DNA of 64,000 bases from Vibrio splendidus (GCF_002873455.1 NZ_MCUN01000013.1:124001-188000), one strand, 5' to 3'. Positions 45,614 through 54,582 are shown, counted from the first letter of the stretch. Numbers and translations are program-made. The notes: generated from the letters alone by a model not told the origin.

Positions 45614-47086
45614 ATGAAGAAAGTACTGGTTTTAGGCGCTTCTGGATATGTTGGTTCGCAACTCCTCCCTCTCCTGCTTGAGCAAGGCCATCAAGTCACA
45701 GCAGCAGCAAGGCATATCGACTATTTAAAGGCACGGACCGAGCCTCACGAAAACTTATCACTTGAATATCTTGATCTGGCTGATCAAGCCGCGACACAAG
45801 CATTAGTCCCCGACTTTGATCTTATCTTCTTCCTCGTCCATGGAATGGCAGAAGGCCACGACTTTATTGATTATGAGCTGAACTTAGCACGTAACTTTGT
45901 TTCGGCGCTTGGACCAAAGAATCAACACATCATCTACCTGAGTTCTCTACAACCTCAGACTGGTGACTCTGAGCACCTTCAAGCGAGAAAGAAAACCGGG
46001 GAACTGCTTCGCAAAGGGCCAGTCCCCGTCACCGAACTGCAAGCCGGTGTGATCATTGGCCCAGGCTCTGCTGCGTTCGAGATCATGCGAGACTTCGTGT
46101 ATAACTTGCCTATCATGATTGCACCAAAGTGGGTCGACTCTAAAGCCAACCCTATTGCCCTGCAGAACCTGAACCATTACCTACTAAAACTTTTACAAGA
46201 CACGCCTAGCGAAAGCCAAACCTTTGAAGTTGGCGGCCCCGATATTGTCTCTTATCGAAATCAATTTGCTCACATTGCCAAAACGGCCGATCGTCCACTC
46301 AGGCTGTGGGCTACGTCACTCCTCTCGCCCTCAATGGCATCATATTGGCTAGGCGTAGTCACTTCTGTACCGTCCAACATAGGCAGAGCGCTTCTCGCGG
46401 GCCTAAAGCATGACTTTATTGCCAGTTCGACCAACATTAGAGAAAAATACCCTCAGGAACTTATCTCGTTCGAGAGCATGGTTGAGCAGGCCATTCACGC
46501 AGAAGGAAACTTCGTCAAAAGTAATGTTTGGGGGTTTGATAAGACCGCTTTCAAACGCTGGCAAGTTGGCTACGGCTATTACCCGAAGAAAACAGGCGCA
46601 AGTATCACCTCAAGTGCATCATTAGAATCGCTTTGGCATGTTGCTCAGCAAATAGGAAGCCCGAAGCAAGGCTACTTCTTTGCTAATGCTTTATGGCGCA
46701 CACGCGAATGGTTAGATCTTCTCTTTGGCGGCGGTGTACCGGTTCGAAACATGCCGGAAGGACCGACCCTAAAAGTCGGTGACAAGATTGACTCTTGGAA
46801 GGTTATTCGCTGTGAAGAGAATCAGTTTTTATCCCTACTTTTCGGAATGAAAGGCCCAGGTTTAGGCCGACTGGAAATTACCGTATCTGACCACGGAGAT
46901 GCTCGTGAACTGAATATTTCAGCTTGGTGGCATCCGAAGGGCTTTCTAGGGTTACTGTATTGGTTTGCGATGATGCCAGCCCACCTGTTTATCTTTAAAG
47001 GCATGGTAAAGGCAATTGAGAAACAGGCCAAAGAAGCAGATAGAAGAATGGAATCAAATTCGAGTAACGAGATGCGAAAAGAATAA
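45614..47086 (+). CDS. ybjT: YbjT-like NAD(P)-binding SDR/DUF2867 protein
   Basis: A 490-residue protein with an N-terminal extended SDR (NmrA-like) Rossmann domain (1-230; VLVLGASGYVGSQLL is the nucleotide loop) and a C-terminal DUF2867 domain (about 330-475; SWKVIRC, FGMKGPGLGRLE, WWHPKGFLGLLYWF). The order and many residues match E. coli YbjT, a predicted NAD(P)-binding protein of unknown substrate. The WWHPKG stretch and the hydrophobic end suggest membrane contact. GGAG precedes the ATG. The last codons lie in the first unit of an AG-rich repeat, so the C-terminal tail may be variable between strains. Confidence 0.85.
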   Translation: MKKVLVLGASGYVGSQLLPLLLEQGHQVTAAARHIDYLKARTEPHENLSLEYLDLADQAATQALVPDFDLIFFLVHGMAEGHDFIDYELNLARNFVSALGPKNQHIIYLSSLQPQTGDSEHLQARKKTGELLRKGPVPVTELQAGVIIGPGSAAFEIMRDFVYNLPIMIAPKWVDSKANPIALQNLNHYLLKLLQDTPSESQTFEVGGPDIVSYRNQFAHIAKTADRPLRLWATSLLSPSMASYWLGVVTSVPSNIGRALLAGLKHDFIASSTNIREKYPQELISFESMVEQAIHAEGNFVKSNVWGFDKTAFKRWQVGYGYYPKKTGASITSSASLESLWHVAQQIGSPKQGYFFANALWRTREWLDLLFGGGVPVRNMPEGPTLKVGDKIDSWKVIRCEENQFLSLLFGMKGPGLGRLEITVSDHGDARELNISAWWHPKGFLGLLYWFAMMPAHLFIFKGMVKAIEKQAKEADRRMESNSSNEMRKE

Positions 47087-47165
47087 AATCAGGCGCATAA
47101 TTCGAGTGTCGGGATGCGAAGGGATTAAAAGTAGATACGAGATTGAATTGCGGGTACGAAAACAA
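47057..47165 (+). repeat. AG-rich degenerate repeat block, copy 2 of a dispersed family
   Basis: A unit of about 30 bases beginning AATTCGAG and including GATGCGAA(A/G)(A/G)G at 47057 is repeated 42 bases later at 47099, with a weaker third copy near 47146. The middle unit contains GGGATTAAAAGTAGATACGA, matching the units at 30890-31010 on the other strand. The first copy overlaps the 3' end of ybjT. Confidence 0.65.
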
Positions 47166-47193
47166 AAAGAGCAGGCTCAATGACCTGCTCTTT
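47166..47193. terminator. bidirectional terminator between ybjT and the DUF2913 gene
   Basis: AAAGAGCAGG (47166-47175) and CCTGCTCTTT (47184-47193) with an 8-base loop and A/T-runs on both sides. Confidence 0.85.
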
Positions 47194-47218
47194 GAATCTC
47201 TAATCTCGCATATGTCCC

Positions 47219-47878
47219 TTAGCCAATAACACTAATTGGGATCTCAGCCAGTTGGTTGCCTTGGTTAGCAGGATACACGATGTATTCACCGTGGTACTTC
47301 ACCGCAGACTTATAGTCCGTTACTTTGTGAAGCATGAAACCCGCTTCCATCGCAGCTTGAATGAACTCTGCGTGGTTACCACGAACAAACCAGTTCATTG
47401 GCTTAACCATCAACTCACCGTCGAACGAGTCGTCACACTGTTTACCACACAAGGCAAAAGAGTGCTCACCATCGGTGAAGAATTGAATCTTACCGCCAGT
47501 CGTTAGCTCATCTTCACTTGATACGCTCCAACCCATCTCGTACATTTTGTCCATGAACGCTTCAACATCACTGTCTTTTAGTACTTTAGGCTCTTCGTTT
47601 TCAGGGAAAAAACGTCCATAAAACGCAGAAATACGTTTAAAGGTAAAAGTTAAATCAGAGTTATTGCCTTTTGAGCGACCCTGTTTCTGCCAGCGAACCA
47701 AGTCAGGCACAATCACGCGATCATAAGACTGGGATTTAATCGCCTTTGTTACCCAACGAACAAGGTAAAGGTTGTTCGCAATAGGTGCGTCAATGGCTTT
47801 GCCTGCTTTGTGCAGAGCATATAGCTCGCCTAACGCATCGTTCACTAACTTCTGAATTTCAATATAGTATTTTGACAT
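47219..47878 (-). CDS. DUF2913 family protein
   Basis: A 219-residue cytoplasmic protein with the Vibrio/enteric DUF2913 pattern (an N-terminal segment with PIANNLYLVRWVTKAIKSQ and KQGRSKGNNSDL). No catalytic motif is seen. Its ATG overlaps the stop of the Bcr-type pump gene by one base (TAATG), with AGAAGG upstream, so it is translated from the same transcript. Start at 47878 is chosen over a longer frame that would overlap the pump. Function unknown. Confidence 0.75.
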   Translation of the reverse strand: MSKYYIEIQKLVNDALGELYALHKAGKAIDAPIANNLYLVRWVTKAIKSQSYDRVIVPDLVRWQKQGRSKGNNSDLTFTFKRISAFYGRFFPENEEPKVLKDSDVEAFMDKMYEMGWSVSSEDELTTGGKIQFFTDGEHSFALCGKQCDDSFDGELMVKPMNWFVRGNHAEFIQAAMEAGFMLHKVTDYKSAVKYHGEYIVYPANQGNQLAEIPISVIG

Positions 47879-49095
47879 TATGCCTTCTTTCCTAATGTCC
47901 AATATAGTAATGCTGACATAACTGCACACGCAGCCATTACCATAGCCATAGACCCAGCACTGTCACTTGGCAGCATCGCAACGATAGCCCCAACGACAGA
48001 ACCAGTACCAAATCTTAATGTTCCCGCAAGCGACGAAGCCGTGCCTGCCATGTTTGGATAACCACTTAACAATAAACCCATAGAGTTACTGCCGATAGTA
48101 GAAATGGTGCCAATAAATAGCATCACAAACGGCACAATTCCCCAAAGCCCGAGATCCAACGCCCAACCGACAAGTAACCCTACGCCAGCCAACAATTGAA
48201 TGACCAGCGCTGCCCTCAACATGGTATGAGAGCCGACCTTCTTAACAATTCGGCCATTGATTGTCGTCATCAGAATCATCGCAACAATGTTCAGACCAAA
48301 TAGATAACCAAACAGATCAGGACGTACGCCATAGACATCAATGTAGACAAAAGAGCCTGCGGTTAAGAATGCAAACATTCCAGAGAACGAAAACGCACCC
48401 GAGAAAATAAGGCCCATAGCGGTCGAGTTTTTACATAAACGCGCGTAATTACGAATCGTGGTTTTAAAGCGCAATGGTTGACGATTTTCGACAGGCAGTG
48501 TCTCAGGAATTTTGATTATCACCGCGAGAATTACAATCACCGCAAAAATAGCCAATACCCAAAAAATTGAACGCCAACCGAACCACAATGCTAAGTAACC
48601 ACCAATCATCGGCGCGACAAGTGGTGCAACCGTCATCACCAAAGTAACGAACGACATGGTTCTTGCGAAATCTTCACGATCGAACATATCACGTACAACG
48701 GCTTGGATTATTACCGCTGCCGCTGCACCTGCGAAACCTTGCGCGGTACGCACTAACGTTAGCGCTTCAATACCATGAGTAGTCGCACTCACAACAGACG
48801 CGACCGCAAAGAAGAATACACCAATCAGTAGAACGGGCTTGCGACCATAACTGTCGGCTAACGGACCATGTAACAACTGACCTAATGCAAAACCTGCGGT
48901 GTAGGCTGTAAGTGTGATTTGTACTTCACCTGCGGTGACACCGAGATCTTTGGCGATCGTTGGCATAGCGGGCAGGTACATATCGATGGCGAGTGGTGTC
49001 AGTGCACCAATCGCCCCCAGAACCAAAAATAGCATCCAACCTAACTGAGGAGTTTGGGGTTGTGAGCTTGGGGTCTGTTGGGTAGACGTTTGCAT
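47878..49095 (-). CDS. Bcr/CflA-family drug efflux MFS transporter
   Basis: A 405-residue inner-membrane major-facilitator protein with twelve helices. Signatures are GALTPLAIDMYLPAMPTIA in the first helix, the motif-A loop GPLADSYGRKPVLL, and TAQGFAGAAAAVIIQAVVRD, all typical of Bcr/CflA pumps for bicyclomycin, chloramphenicol or sulfonamide-like compounds. It is the first gene of a two-gene operon with DUF2913. The leader carries a 22-bp tandem repeat, so expression could be affected by its copy number. Confidence 0.88.
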   Translation of the reverse strand: MQTSTQQTPSSQPQTPQLGWMLFLVLGAIGALTPLAIDMYLPAMPTIAKDLGVTAGEVQITLTAYTAGFALGQLLHGPLADSYGRKPVLLIGVFFFAVASVVSATTHGIEALTLVRTAQGFAGAAAAVIIQAVVRDMFDREDFARTMSFVTLVMTVAPLVAPMIGGYLALWFGWRSIFWVLAIFAVIVILAVIIKIPETLPVENRQPLRFKTTIRNYARLCKNSTAMGLIFSGAFSFSGMFAFLTAGSFVYIDVYGVRPDLFGYLFGLNIVAMILMTTINGRIVKKVGSHTMLRAALVIQLLAGVGLLVGWALDLGLWGIVPFVMLFIGTISTIGSNSMGLLLSGYPNMAGTASSLAGTLRFGTGSVVGAIVAMLPSDSAGSMAMVMAACAVMSALLYWTLGKKA

Positions 49096-49151
49096 AACTC
49101 TCCGACTAAGTACTAGGTTCTATGTGAGCGTGAGCATGTACGCAACAATAT

Positions 49152-49256
49152 ACGAATATACACATAGTGATACACGAATACGCCCAGAGTGACGCAAAAA
49201 TACGCACATAGTGATACTCAAATACGCACACATATACATGAACACATAGTAATAAT
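49152..49256. repeat. 22-bp tandem repeat, four full units and a partial fifth
   Basis: Units begin at 49152, 49174, 49196 and 49218, each 22 bases; a shorter fifth begins at 49240. The common core is AATACGCACATAGTGATAC, with the second and fourth units most diverged. Units are out of frame with each other because 22 is not a multiple of 3, so this is not a coding repeat. It lies 57-160 bases upstream of the Bcr-type pump start and past the end of rsuA. Confidence 0.8.
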
Positions 49257-49331
49257 GGCTGAAACTGTCCTAGTGCCAGTCAAAATAATCAGCCGACGCT
49301 ATCCTTGGTCGGCCACATCGATAGGTTGGAA

Positions 49332-50027
49332 TTACTTCCAGATAGAGTCGACTTCTTCTTGTGTTAGGTAACGGTATTCACCCAACTCCAAAGATTCATC
49401 CATCTCGATTTCACCGATACGCTCACGGTGTAATCCTTCAACCTTATTACCAAGTGCCGCAAACATACGTTTTACTTGGTGGTATTTGCCTTCGTGAATC
49501 GTTAACAGTACTTCACGCTCAGCACGAACTTCTAAGTGTGCTGGAAGTGTTAGGCCATCTTCGCTCTTAAGCTGGATGCCCTCTTTGAATTTTTCAACGT
49601 AATCGTCTTCAACAGGTTCAACCAACCACACACGGTACGTCTTCTCGCACTTGTGCTTTGGTGATGTGATGCGGTGAGACCACTTACCATCATCGGTAAT
49701 CAATACAAGACCCGTCGTATCAACATCTAAACGACCAGCAAAGTGCAGCTTGTCCATTTTGATTTCATCGAGTAATTCAAAGGCGATACGATTTGCGCCA
49801 TCTTCATGCGAACAAACAAAGCCTTCTGGCTTATAAAGCATGATGTAACGTGGACCGTGAACGTTCAGTTCATTGCCTTGCCATTCCACAACACACTCTT
49901 CAGTTACCTTGAGTGAGCCGCTTTTTTGAATGACATCGTTAACTGTCACTGCCTTGGATTTTAATAAGTGTGTTGCTTCTCTTCGAGTGACGCCTAATGC
50001 ATCGCACAGAAATTTATCTAAACGCAT
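49332..50027 (-). CDS. rsuA: 16S rRNA pseudouridine-516 synthase
   Basis: A 231-residue enzyme, the length of E. coli RsuA, that makes pseudouridine 516 in 16S rRNA. It has an S4 RNA-binding domain (1-60; MRLDKFLCDALGVTRREA) and the synthase domain with catalytic aspartate in AGRLDVDTTGLVL, followed by SHRITSPKHKCEKTY and EGKYHQVKRMFAALGN. ATG 50027 is chosen over a longer frame because GAGG lies just upstream and it matches the family start. It diverges from radD, as in E. coli. Confidence 0.95.
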   Translation of the reverse strand: MRLDKFLCDALGVTRREATHLLKSKAVTVNDVIQKSGSLKVTEECVVEWQGNELNVHGPRYIMLYKPEGFVCSHEDGANRIAFELLDEIKMDKLHFAGRLDVDTTGLVLITDDGKWSHRITSPKHKCEKTYRVWLVEPVEDDYVEKFKEGIQLKSEDGLTLPAHLEVRAEREVLLTIHEGKYHQVKRMFAALGNKVEGLHRERIGEIEMDESLELGEYRYLTQEEVDSIWK

Positions 50028-50124
50028 GAATACCTCAACTAATCTAAGTCGGGTATTATAGTCACCTTTGCTCAATTAGTTGAGCTATTTCACACTATTT
50101 GTTTTCCATCTTACAAGACACGAT

Positions 50125-51867
50125 ATGTATACACTCCGTCCGTACCAAGCTGACTCAGTAAAATCAGTGATTCATTACTTCAGAAAACACCAAACACCAG
50201 CTGTTCTTGTGTTGCCGACAGGCGCAGGGAAAAGCCTCGTGATTGCTGAACTAGCAAGGCTTGCGAAAGGTCGAGTACTGGTACTCGCTCACGTTAAAGA
50301 GTTGGTCGAACAAAACCATGAAAAGTATGAAGGTTATGGGCTTAAAGGTTCGATTTTTTCAGCGGGGTTAGGCCGAAAAGAAACCGACCAACAAGTGGTG
50401 TTTGCATCAGTTCAGTCTGTGGTTCGCAACCTCGATTCATTCTCTAACCAGTTTTCACTGTTGGTTATCGACGAATGCCACCGTGTTCCCGATGAAAAGA
50501 CCAGTAGCTATCAGAAAGTCATTACTCACTTGCGCGAAAATAATTCGGGTATCAAGGTGCTTGGGCTTACCGCGACCCCTTATCGTCTTGGTATGGGTTG
50601 GCTTTACCAGTATCACACCCGTGGACAAGTGCGATCTGAAGAGCCACGTTTTTTCAGAGATTGTATTTTCGAACTGCCGATTCGCTACTTGTTGGACGAA
50701 GGCTTTCTCACACCAGCACGCATGATCGATGCGCCAGTGTTGAGCTATGACTTCTCACAGCTAAAACCTGCAAGTACAGGTCGCTACAAAGAAGCCGAAC
50801 TCGATATGGTGATCGAGCAATCTAAACGTGCCACCCCACAAATTGTCGACCAGATCATTGAACTGGCCAAAGACAAGTTAGGGATCATGGTATTTGCTGC
50901 CACTGTTAGACACGCACAAGAGATCCTTGGCTTACTGCCAGAAGGTGAATCGTCAATCGTAATCGGCGACACACCAACTCTCGAACGTGACCAAATCATC
51001 AGTGACTTCAAAGAACGTAAAATCAAATTCTTGGTTAACGTATCGGTATTAACCACAGGTTTTGATGCGCCGCATGTGGATTTAATCGCGATTTTGCGCC
51101 CGACAGAGTCCATCAGTTTGTATCAACAAATCGTTGGCCGTGGCTTACGCCTATCCCCGGGCAAAAAAGAGTGTTTGGTACTCGACTATGCAGGCAACAG
51201 TTACGACCTTTACCAACCTGAAGTGGGAGACCCTAAACCCGACTCAGACAGTGAGATCATCACCATTCCGTGCCCAGCTTGCGGCTTCAATAATAACTTC
51301 TGGGGCAAGCTAGACAGCAACGGCTTCTTACTCGAACACTTTGGCCGTAAATGCCAAGGTTATTTTACCGATGAGGATACAGGCGAACGCGAACACTGCA
51401 ATTATCGTTTCCGAGCAAAATACTGCGGTGAATGTGGCGCTGACAACGACATTGCGGCGCGCATTTGTCATGAGTGCGATGCAACTTTGGTCGACCCAGA
51501 TAAAAAACTTAAAGAAGCGCTGAACCTAAAAGATGCCTTAGTGTTTGAGTGTTTAGAGATGGACTTGAACGTTCTTAAAGACGACAAAGGCAAATCGCAG
51601 CTTAAAGTCACTTACCGTGGTGAAAACCAAGCACAAGTGCATGAGTTTTGGTCATTAACCACCAAGAAGCAAAAACAAAACTTCAGAGACCAATTTGTTC
51701 GCCCTCACCTTGCAGACAGACACCGCCCGTTTGAGGAAGCCTCACCAACGAAAGTGGTTGCTCACCAACATAGATTCCGTCCACCTCAATTCGTGATTGC
51801 ACGTAAAGTCGGGCGCTTTTGGAAAATGAGAGACAAGATATTCGAAGACGAGCTTCAGCAACGTTAA
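50125..51867 (+). CDS. radD: DNA repair helicase-like ATPase RadD
   Basis: A 580-residue superfamily 2 protein matching E. coli RadD (YejH), which helps RecA-dependent repair after replication problems. Motifs: LRPYQADSV, Walker A LPTGAGKS, DECH box, LTATPYRLG, TTGFDAPHVD and QIVGRGLRLSPGK, then a C-terminal zinc-finger part with CPACGF, CGECGADND and CHECD. ATG 50125 (MYTLRPYQ) fits the family; the frame is open 15 codons further upstream. Divergence from rsuA is conserved with enterobacteria. Confidence 0.95.
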   Translation: MYTLRPYQADSVKSVIHYFRKHQTPAVLVLPTGAGKSLVIAELARLAKGRVLVLAHVKELVEQNHEKYEGYGLKGSIFSAGLGRKETDQQVVFASVQSVVRNLDSFSNQFSLLVIDECHRVPDEKTSSYQKVITHLRENNSGIKVLGLTATPYRLGMGWLYQYHTRGQVRSEEPRFFRDCIFELPIRYLLDEGFLTPARMIDAPVLSYDFSQLKPASTGRYKEAELDMVIEQSKRATPQIVDQIIELAKDKLGIMVFAATVRHAQEILGLLPEGESSIVIGDTPTLERDQIISDFKERKIKFLVNVSVLTTGFDAPHVDLIAILRPTESISLYQQIVGRGLRLSPGKKECLVLDYAGNSYDLYQPEVGDPKPDSDSEIITIPCPACGFNNNFWGKLDSNGFLLEHFGRKCQGYFTDEDTGEREHCNYRFRAKYCGECGADNDIAARICHECDATLVDPDKKLKEALNLKDALVFECLEMDLNVLKDDKGKSQLKVTYRGENQAQVHEFWSLTTKKQKQNFRDQFVRPHLADRHRPFEEASPTKVVAHQHRFRPPQFVIARKVGRFWKMRDKIFEDELQQR

Positions 51868-51971
51868 CATCTCATTTTTTGAGAACCTAAATCTCATTAT
51901 TAATCAGGTTCACTTTCTGTTCAGAATTACTTTTTTATACTGAACGCTACCAACCTTCTCTAGGATTCGCT

Positions 51972-52370
51972 ATGTTTAGTAAAGTTATGATTTCTATGTT
52001 TTCTTTAAGCTTAGGCTTATGTGTCACCGCTAGTGCGTGGGCTGACTCAGATCATAACGGTCATGATCTTGTACAAGATGTCCATAAAGCGGGAACCCGT
52101 ATCGAGTTTGAAGAAGATCAAGACGAAGTCTACGAAGCCGTACGTGAGGGCTACATTCGCCCTTTCTCAGAAATGTATGCGGCCGTTGAGAACGATCTTC
52201 ATGGTCGAATCATTAAAGTAGAACTAGAAGAAGACGATGATATTTGGGTGTATGAGCTAAAAATCAATTACCAAAACAACATCATCAAAGTCGAGTACAA
52301 CGCTGAGACGTTAGAGATGCTCATGATTAAAGGCCGAAACTTTAAAGACGCAATTAAACACGGCGAATAA
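51972..52370 (+). CDS. exported PepSY-domain protein
   Basis: A 132-residue exported protein: signal peptide 1-24 (ending ASAWA), a short acidic linker, then a PepSY domain (about 45-130; GRIIKVELEEDDDIWVYELKI and EYNAETLEMLMIKG). It precedes a response regulator and a histidine kinase on the same strand, and small PepSY proteins in this position are thought to modulate the kinase. The last 13 codons are duplicated just after the stop. Confidence 0.82.
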   Translation: MFSKVMISMFSLSLGLCVTASAWADSDHNGHDLVQDVHKAGTRIEFEEDQDEVYEAVREGYIRPFSEMYAAVENDLHGRIIKVELEEDDDIWVYELKINYQNNIIKVEYNAETLEMLMIKGRNFKDAIKHGE

Positions 52371-52412
52371 TGAAGAGCCGCAACTTTAAAGACACCATTA
52401 ATCACGACGAGC
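52329..52412 (+). repeat. tandem duplication of the PepSY gene 3' end
   Basis: The stretch coding for KGRNFKDAIKHGE (52329-52367) is repeated 44 bases downstream (52373-52412) with about six differences over 34 aligned bases (GCCG-AACTTTAAAGAC is shared). The stop of the first copy falls between them. Confidence 0.75.
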
Positions 52413-52447
52413 AATTAAGTACAACGTACAGTCATTACAAGAATTAA
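52370..52447 (+). CDS. small frame made by the duplicated PepSY tail
   Basis: ATG at 52370 overlaps the PepSY stop (TAATG). The 25 residues begin MKSRNFKDTINHDEQ, echoing the PepSY C-terminus, and end before the response-regulator ribosome-binding site. It could be translated by re-initiation, but it is more likely a remnant of the duplication than a functional gene. Confidence 0.25.
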   Translation: MKSRNFKDTINHDEQLSTTYSHYKN

Positions 52448-52458
52448 GAAGAACAATT

Positions 52459-53118
52459 ATGAAAATTTTAGTCGTTGAAGACGAACCTCGTTTAGGGCAA
52501 CAAATTCTAGAAACCCTTGAGGGGGCCGATTGGGTTCCAGAGCTTTCTCAAGACGGTATCGATGCACTCTACCGCGCAACATCGGAAGAGTGGGATGCAA
52601 TCGTTCTCGATCTAGGCTTACCAAAGCTAGATGGCTTAACCGTATTGAAAGGCATTCGAGACGAAAACATCAATACGCCAGTCGTTATCTTAAGTGCGCG
52701 TGACACTCTTACCCAGCGTGTAGAAGGTTTGAATGCAGGCGCAGATGATTACCTAACAAAGCCGTTTGAAATGGTTGAGTTGATTGCTCGTATTCGTGCG
52801 CAGTTACGTCGCGCGTCTGGTAGTGCAGCGCCTATTCAACAAATTGGCGATCTAAGCCTAGACACGCGCAGTTCGAAAGTACTGTGGCAAGGTCAAGCGG
52901 TTAGCCTCACGGCGCTAGAATATAAAGTTGTTGCTTACTTCATGCATAACCAAAATAAGGTTATCTCGCGTACTGAGTTAGTTGAGCACATCTACAAGCA
53001 AGACTTCGACCGCGACTCAAACACGGTTGAAGTTTTCATCGGTCGTATCCGTAAAAAAATCGCACCAAAGATCATCAAAACCGTTCGTGGCCTCGGCTAC
53101 CAACTGAATGCTGAATAG
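52459..53118 (+). CDS. OmpR-family response regulator
   Basis: A 219-residue regulator: receiver (1-115) with VEDE, phospho-acceptor D51 in AIVLDLGLPKLDG and K101 in LTKPFE, followed by an OmpR/PhoB winged helix (about 125-217; LTALEYKVVAYFMHN, NTVEVFIGRIRKKI, VRGLGYQL). Typical of the QseB/PmrA subgroup. It lies between the PepSY gene and the kinase gene and is transcribed with both. Target genes are unknown, though the PepSY gene is a likely one. Confidence 0.92.
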   Translation: MKILVVEDEPRLGQQILETLEGADWVPELSQDGIDALYRATSEEWDAIVLDLGLPKLDGLTVLKGIRDENINTPVVILSARDTLTQRVEGLNAGADDYLTKPFEMVELIARIRAQLRRASGSAAPIQQIGDLSLDTRSSKVLWQGQAVSLTALEYKVVAYFMHNQNKVISRTELVEHIYKQDFDRDSNTVEVFIGRIRKKIAPKIIKTVRGLGYQLNAE

Positions 53119-53174
53119 CGCAATCGTCAGTTAAGCACCGTCATTAAGCAAATACACACATCAATTCAGTGGAC

Positions 53175-53227
53175 AGCCTGTTCTGATCATCGTAATACTG
53201 ATAAATCACGATGAGCAAAGGCAGGCT
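53175..53227 (+). promoter_or_regulatory. nested hairpin between the response regulator and kinase genes
   Basis: AGCCTG (53175-53180) pairs with CAGGCT (53222-53227) and inside it CATCGT (53188-53193) pairs with ACGATG (53208-53213). It ends 8 bases before the kinase ATG and has no T-run, so it may hold back ribosomes from the kinase start or shape the mRNA rather than end transcription. Confidence 0.45.
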
Positions 53228-53235
53228 AGCAATGC

Positions 53236-54582
53236 ATGAATCTAAAAAAACGAACACTTAAAAACATCAGTCTTAAAAGCCGCTTGCTCCTCGCTGCGGC
53301 TTTTTGGCTAGGTGCGATGATATTAGCGGCAGGCGTTGGAATACCTAAGTTGGTTAACGATTACTTGGTCGATGACGTCAAGCAACAACTAAGCCTAACC
53401 ATGGACGAGTTAACTGCCAACATCGAAACCAACGATAGTGGTAACCTGATCATGGCAGAGCGCCTGTCTGATCCTAGGTTTAACCAACCCTACAGTGGTA
53501 TTTATTGGCGTGCCGCTACCCAAGACCAGATCATTCGATCTCGATCTCTCTGGGACAAAGACCTCACCATCAAGCGTTCTCCGATTCATACTTCAATCAA
53601 GGGACCAGAGAAGGAAAAGCTGATTTACATCGAGCAGGATATCTATCTGCCTGAACTGAACGATCCTGTCACGATCACCATAGGTATTGATGAAGACCCA
53701 CTAGAATCGACACTGACCGAGCTTACAGGTCAAGTTTGGTTGATCCTGATGTTGCTGTTTGTTGGCGTGCTTATGTTGATTGGTATTCAGGTCAGCTGGT
53801 CACTATTGCCACTTAGTAAGATGCAACGTGAACTGGTGATGTTAAGAAACGGTGAACAGCAAGGGTTAAGCGACAACTACCCGAAAGAGGTTTCTCCATT
53901 GGTTTCTGACCTCAATGCCCTACTCTTCCACTATCAAGAGTTATTGGAGCGAGCTCGTAATCACGCTGGAAACCTATCTCACGCCTTGAAAACCCCACTG
54001 TCGGTTTTGAAAAATGAGATAGAGCGACTTCCAGATGATGACAAAACCTTGTTACAACAACCCATTCATCAGATTCAGAACCAAATAGATTATCATCTTG
54101 GCCGTGCGCGCATGGCAGGTGCAATGAACATTCTTTCGGTGAAGTCCTCACCTTGTGAGCGTGTCGAAGCGATCTCAATGGCGTTCGATAAAGTCTACGC
54201 TGCCAACGAAGTCACCATGATTAACGAGCTAGACTCTGAGATTGAAGTGGCGGTAGAAAAAACCGACCTTGATGAAATGGTCGGTAACCTGCTTGAAAAC
54301 AGCTACAAATGGGCGAGTAGTATTATCCGAGTCCATTCGAATGAACTCGACGATGGCAACATAGAGTTGGTGATTGAAGATGATGGCCAAGGCATTCCTG
54401 AAGAGAAACTTGAGCAAGTGACCAAACGTGGTGTTCGACTTGATGAAACCACACCGGGAACAGGATTGGGGCTTAACATCGTGAATGAAATGGCGCACAG
54501 CTACCGAGGCAGCCTTACGCTCAACAAGAGCTCAATGGGCGGATTGAAAGCCTCTTTAGTACTTAAACTCAGCAAAGGCTGA
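53236..54582 (+). CDS. sensor histidine kinase
   Basis: A 448-residue inner-membrane kinase: membrane helix 17-37, periplasmic sensor region (about 40-170), second helix (about 172-195), HAMP-like linker, dimerisation domain with phospho-acceptor histidine in NLSHALKTPLSVL (about 250), and an ATPase domain with NLLENSYKWAS, EDDGQGIPEEKL and GTGLGLNIV. It pairs with the OmpR-type regulator upstream (QseC/PhoQ-like arrangement). The start ATG has a weak ribosome-binding site within reach of the preceding hairpin. A terminator follows. Confidence 0.92.
   Translation: MNLKKRTLKNISLKSRLLLAAAFWLGAMILAAGVGIPKLVNDYLVDDVKQQLSLTMDELTANIETNDSGNLIMAERLSDPRFNQPYSGIYWRAATQDQIIRSRSLWDKDLTIKRSPIHTSIKGPEKEKLIYIEQDIYLPELNDPVTITIGIDEDPLESTLTELTGQVWLILMLLFVGVLMLIGIQVSWSLLPLSKMQRELVMLRNGEQQGLSDNYPKEVSPLVSDLNALLFHYQELLERARNHAGNLSHALKTPLSVLKNEIERLPDDDKTLLQQPIHQIQNQIDYHLGRARMAGAMNILSVKSSPCERVEAISMAFDKVYAANEVTMINELDSEIEVAVEKTDLDEMVGNLLENSYKWASSIIRVHSNELDDGNIELVIEDDGQGIPEEKLEQVTKRGVRLDETTPGTGLGLNIVNEMAHSYRGSLTLNKSSMGGLKASLVLKLSKG

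Noticed and set aside
49152..49256. CRISPR array
   Set aside because: Repeats are directly tandem at 22 bases with no spacers, and no cas genes are near.
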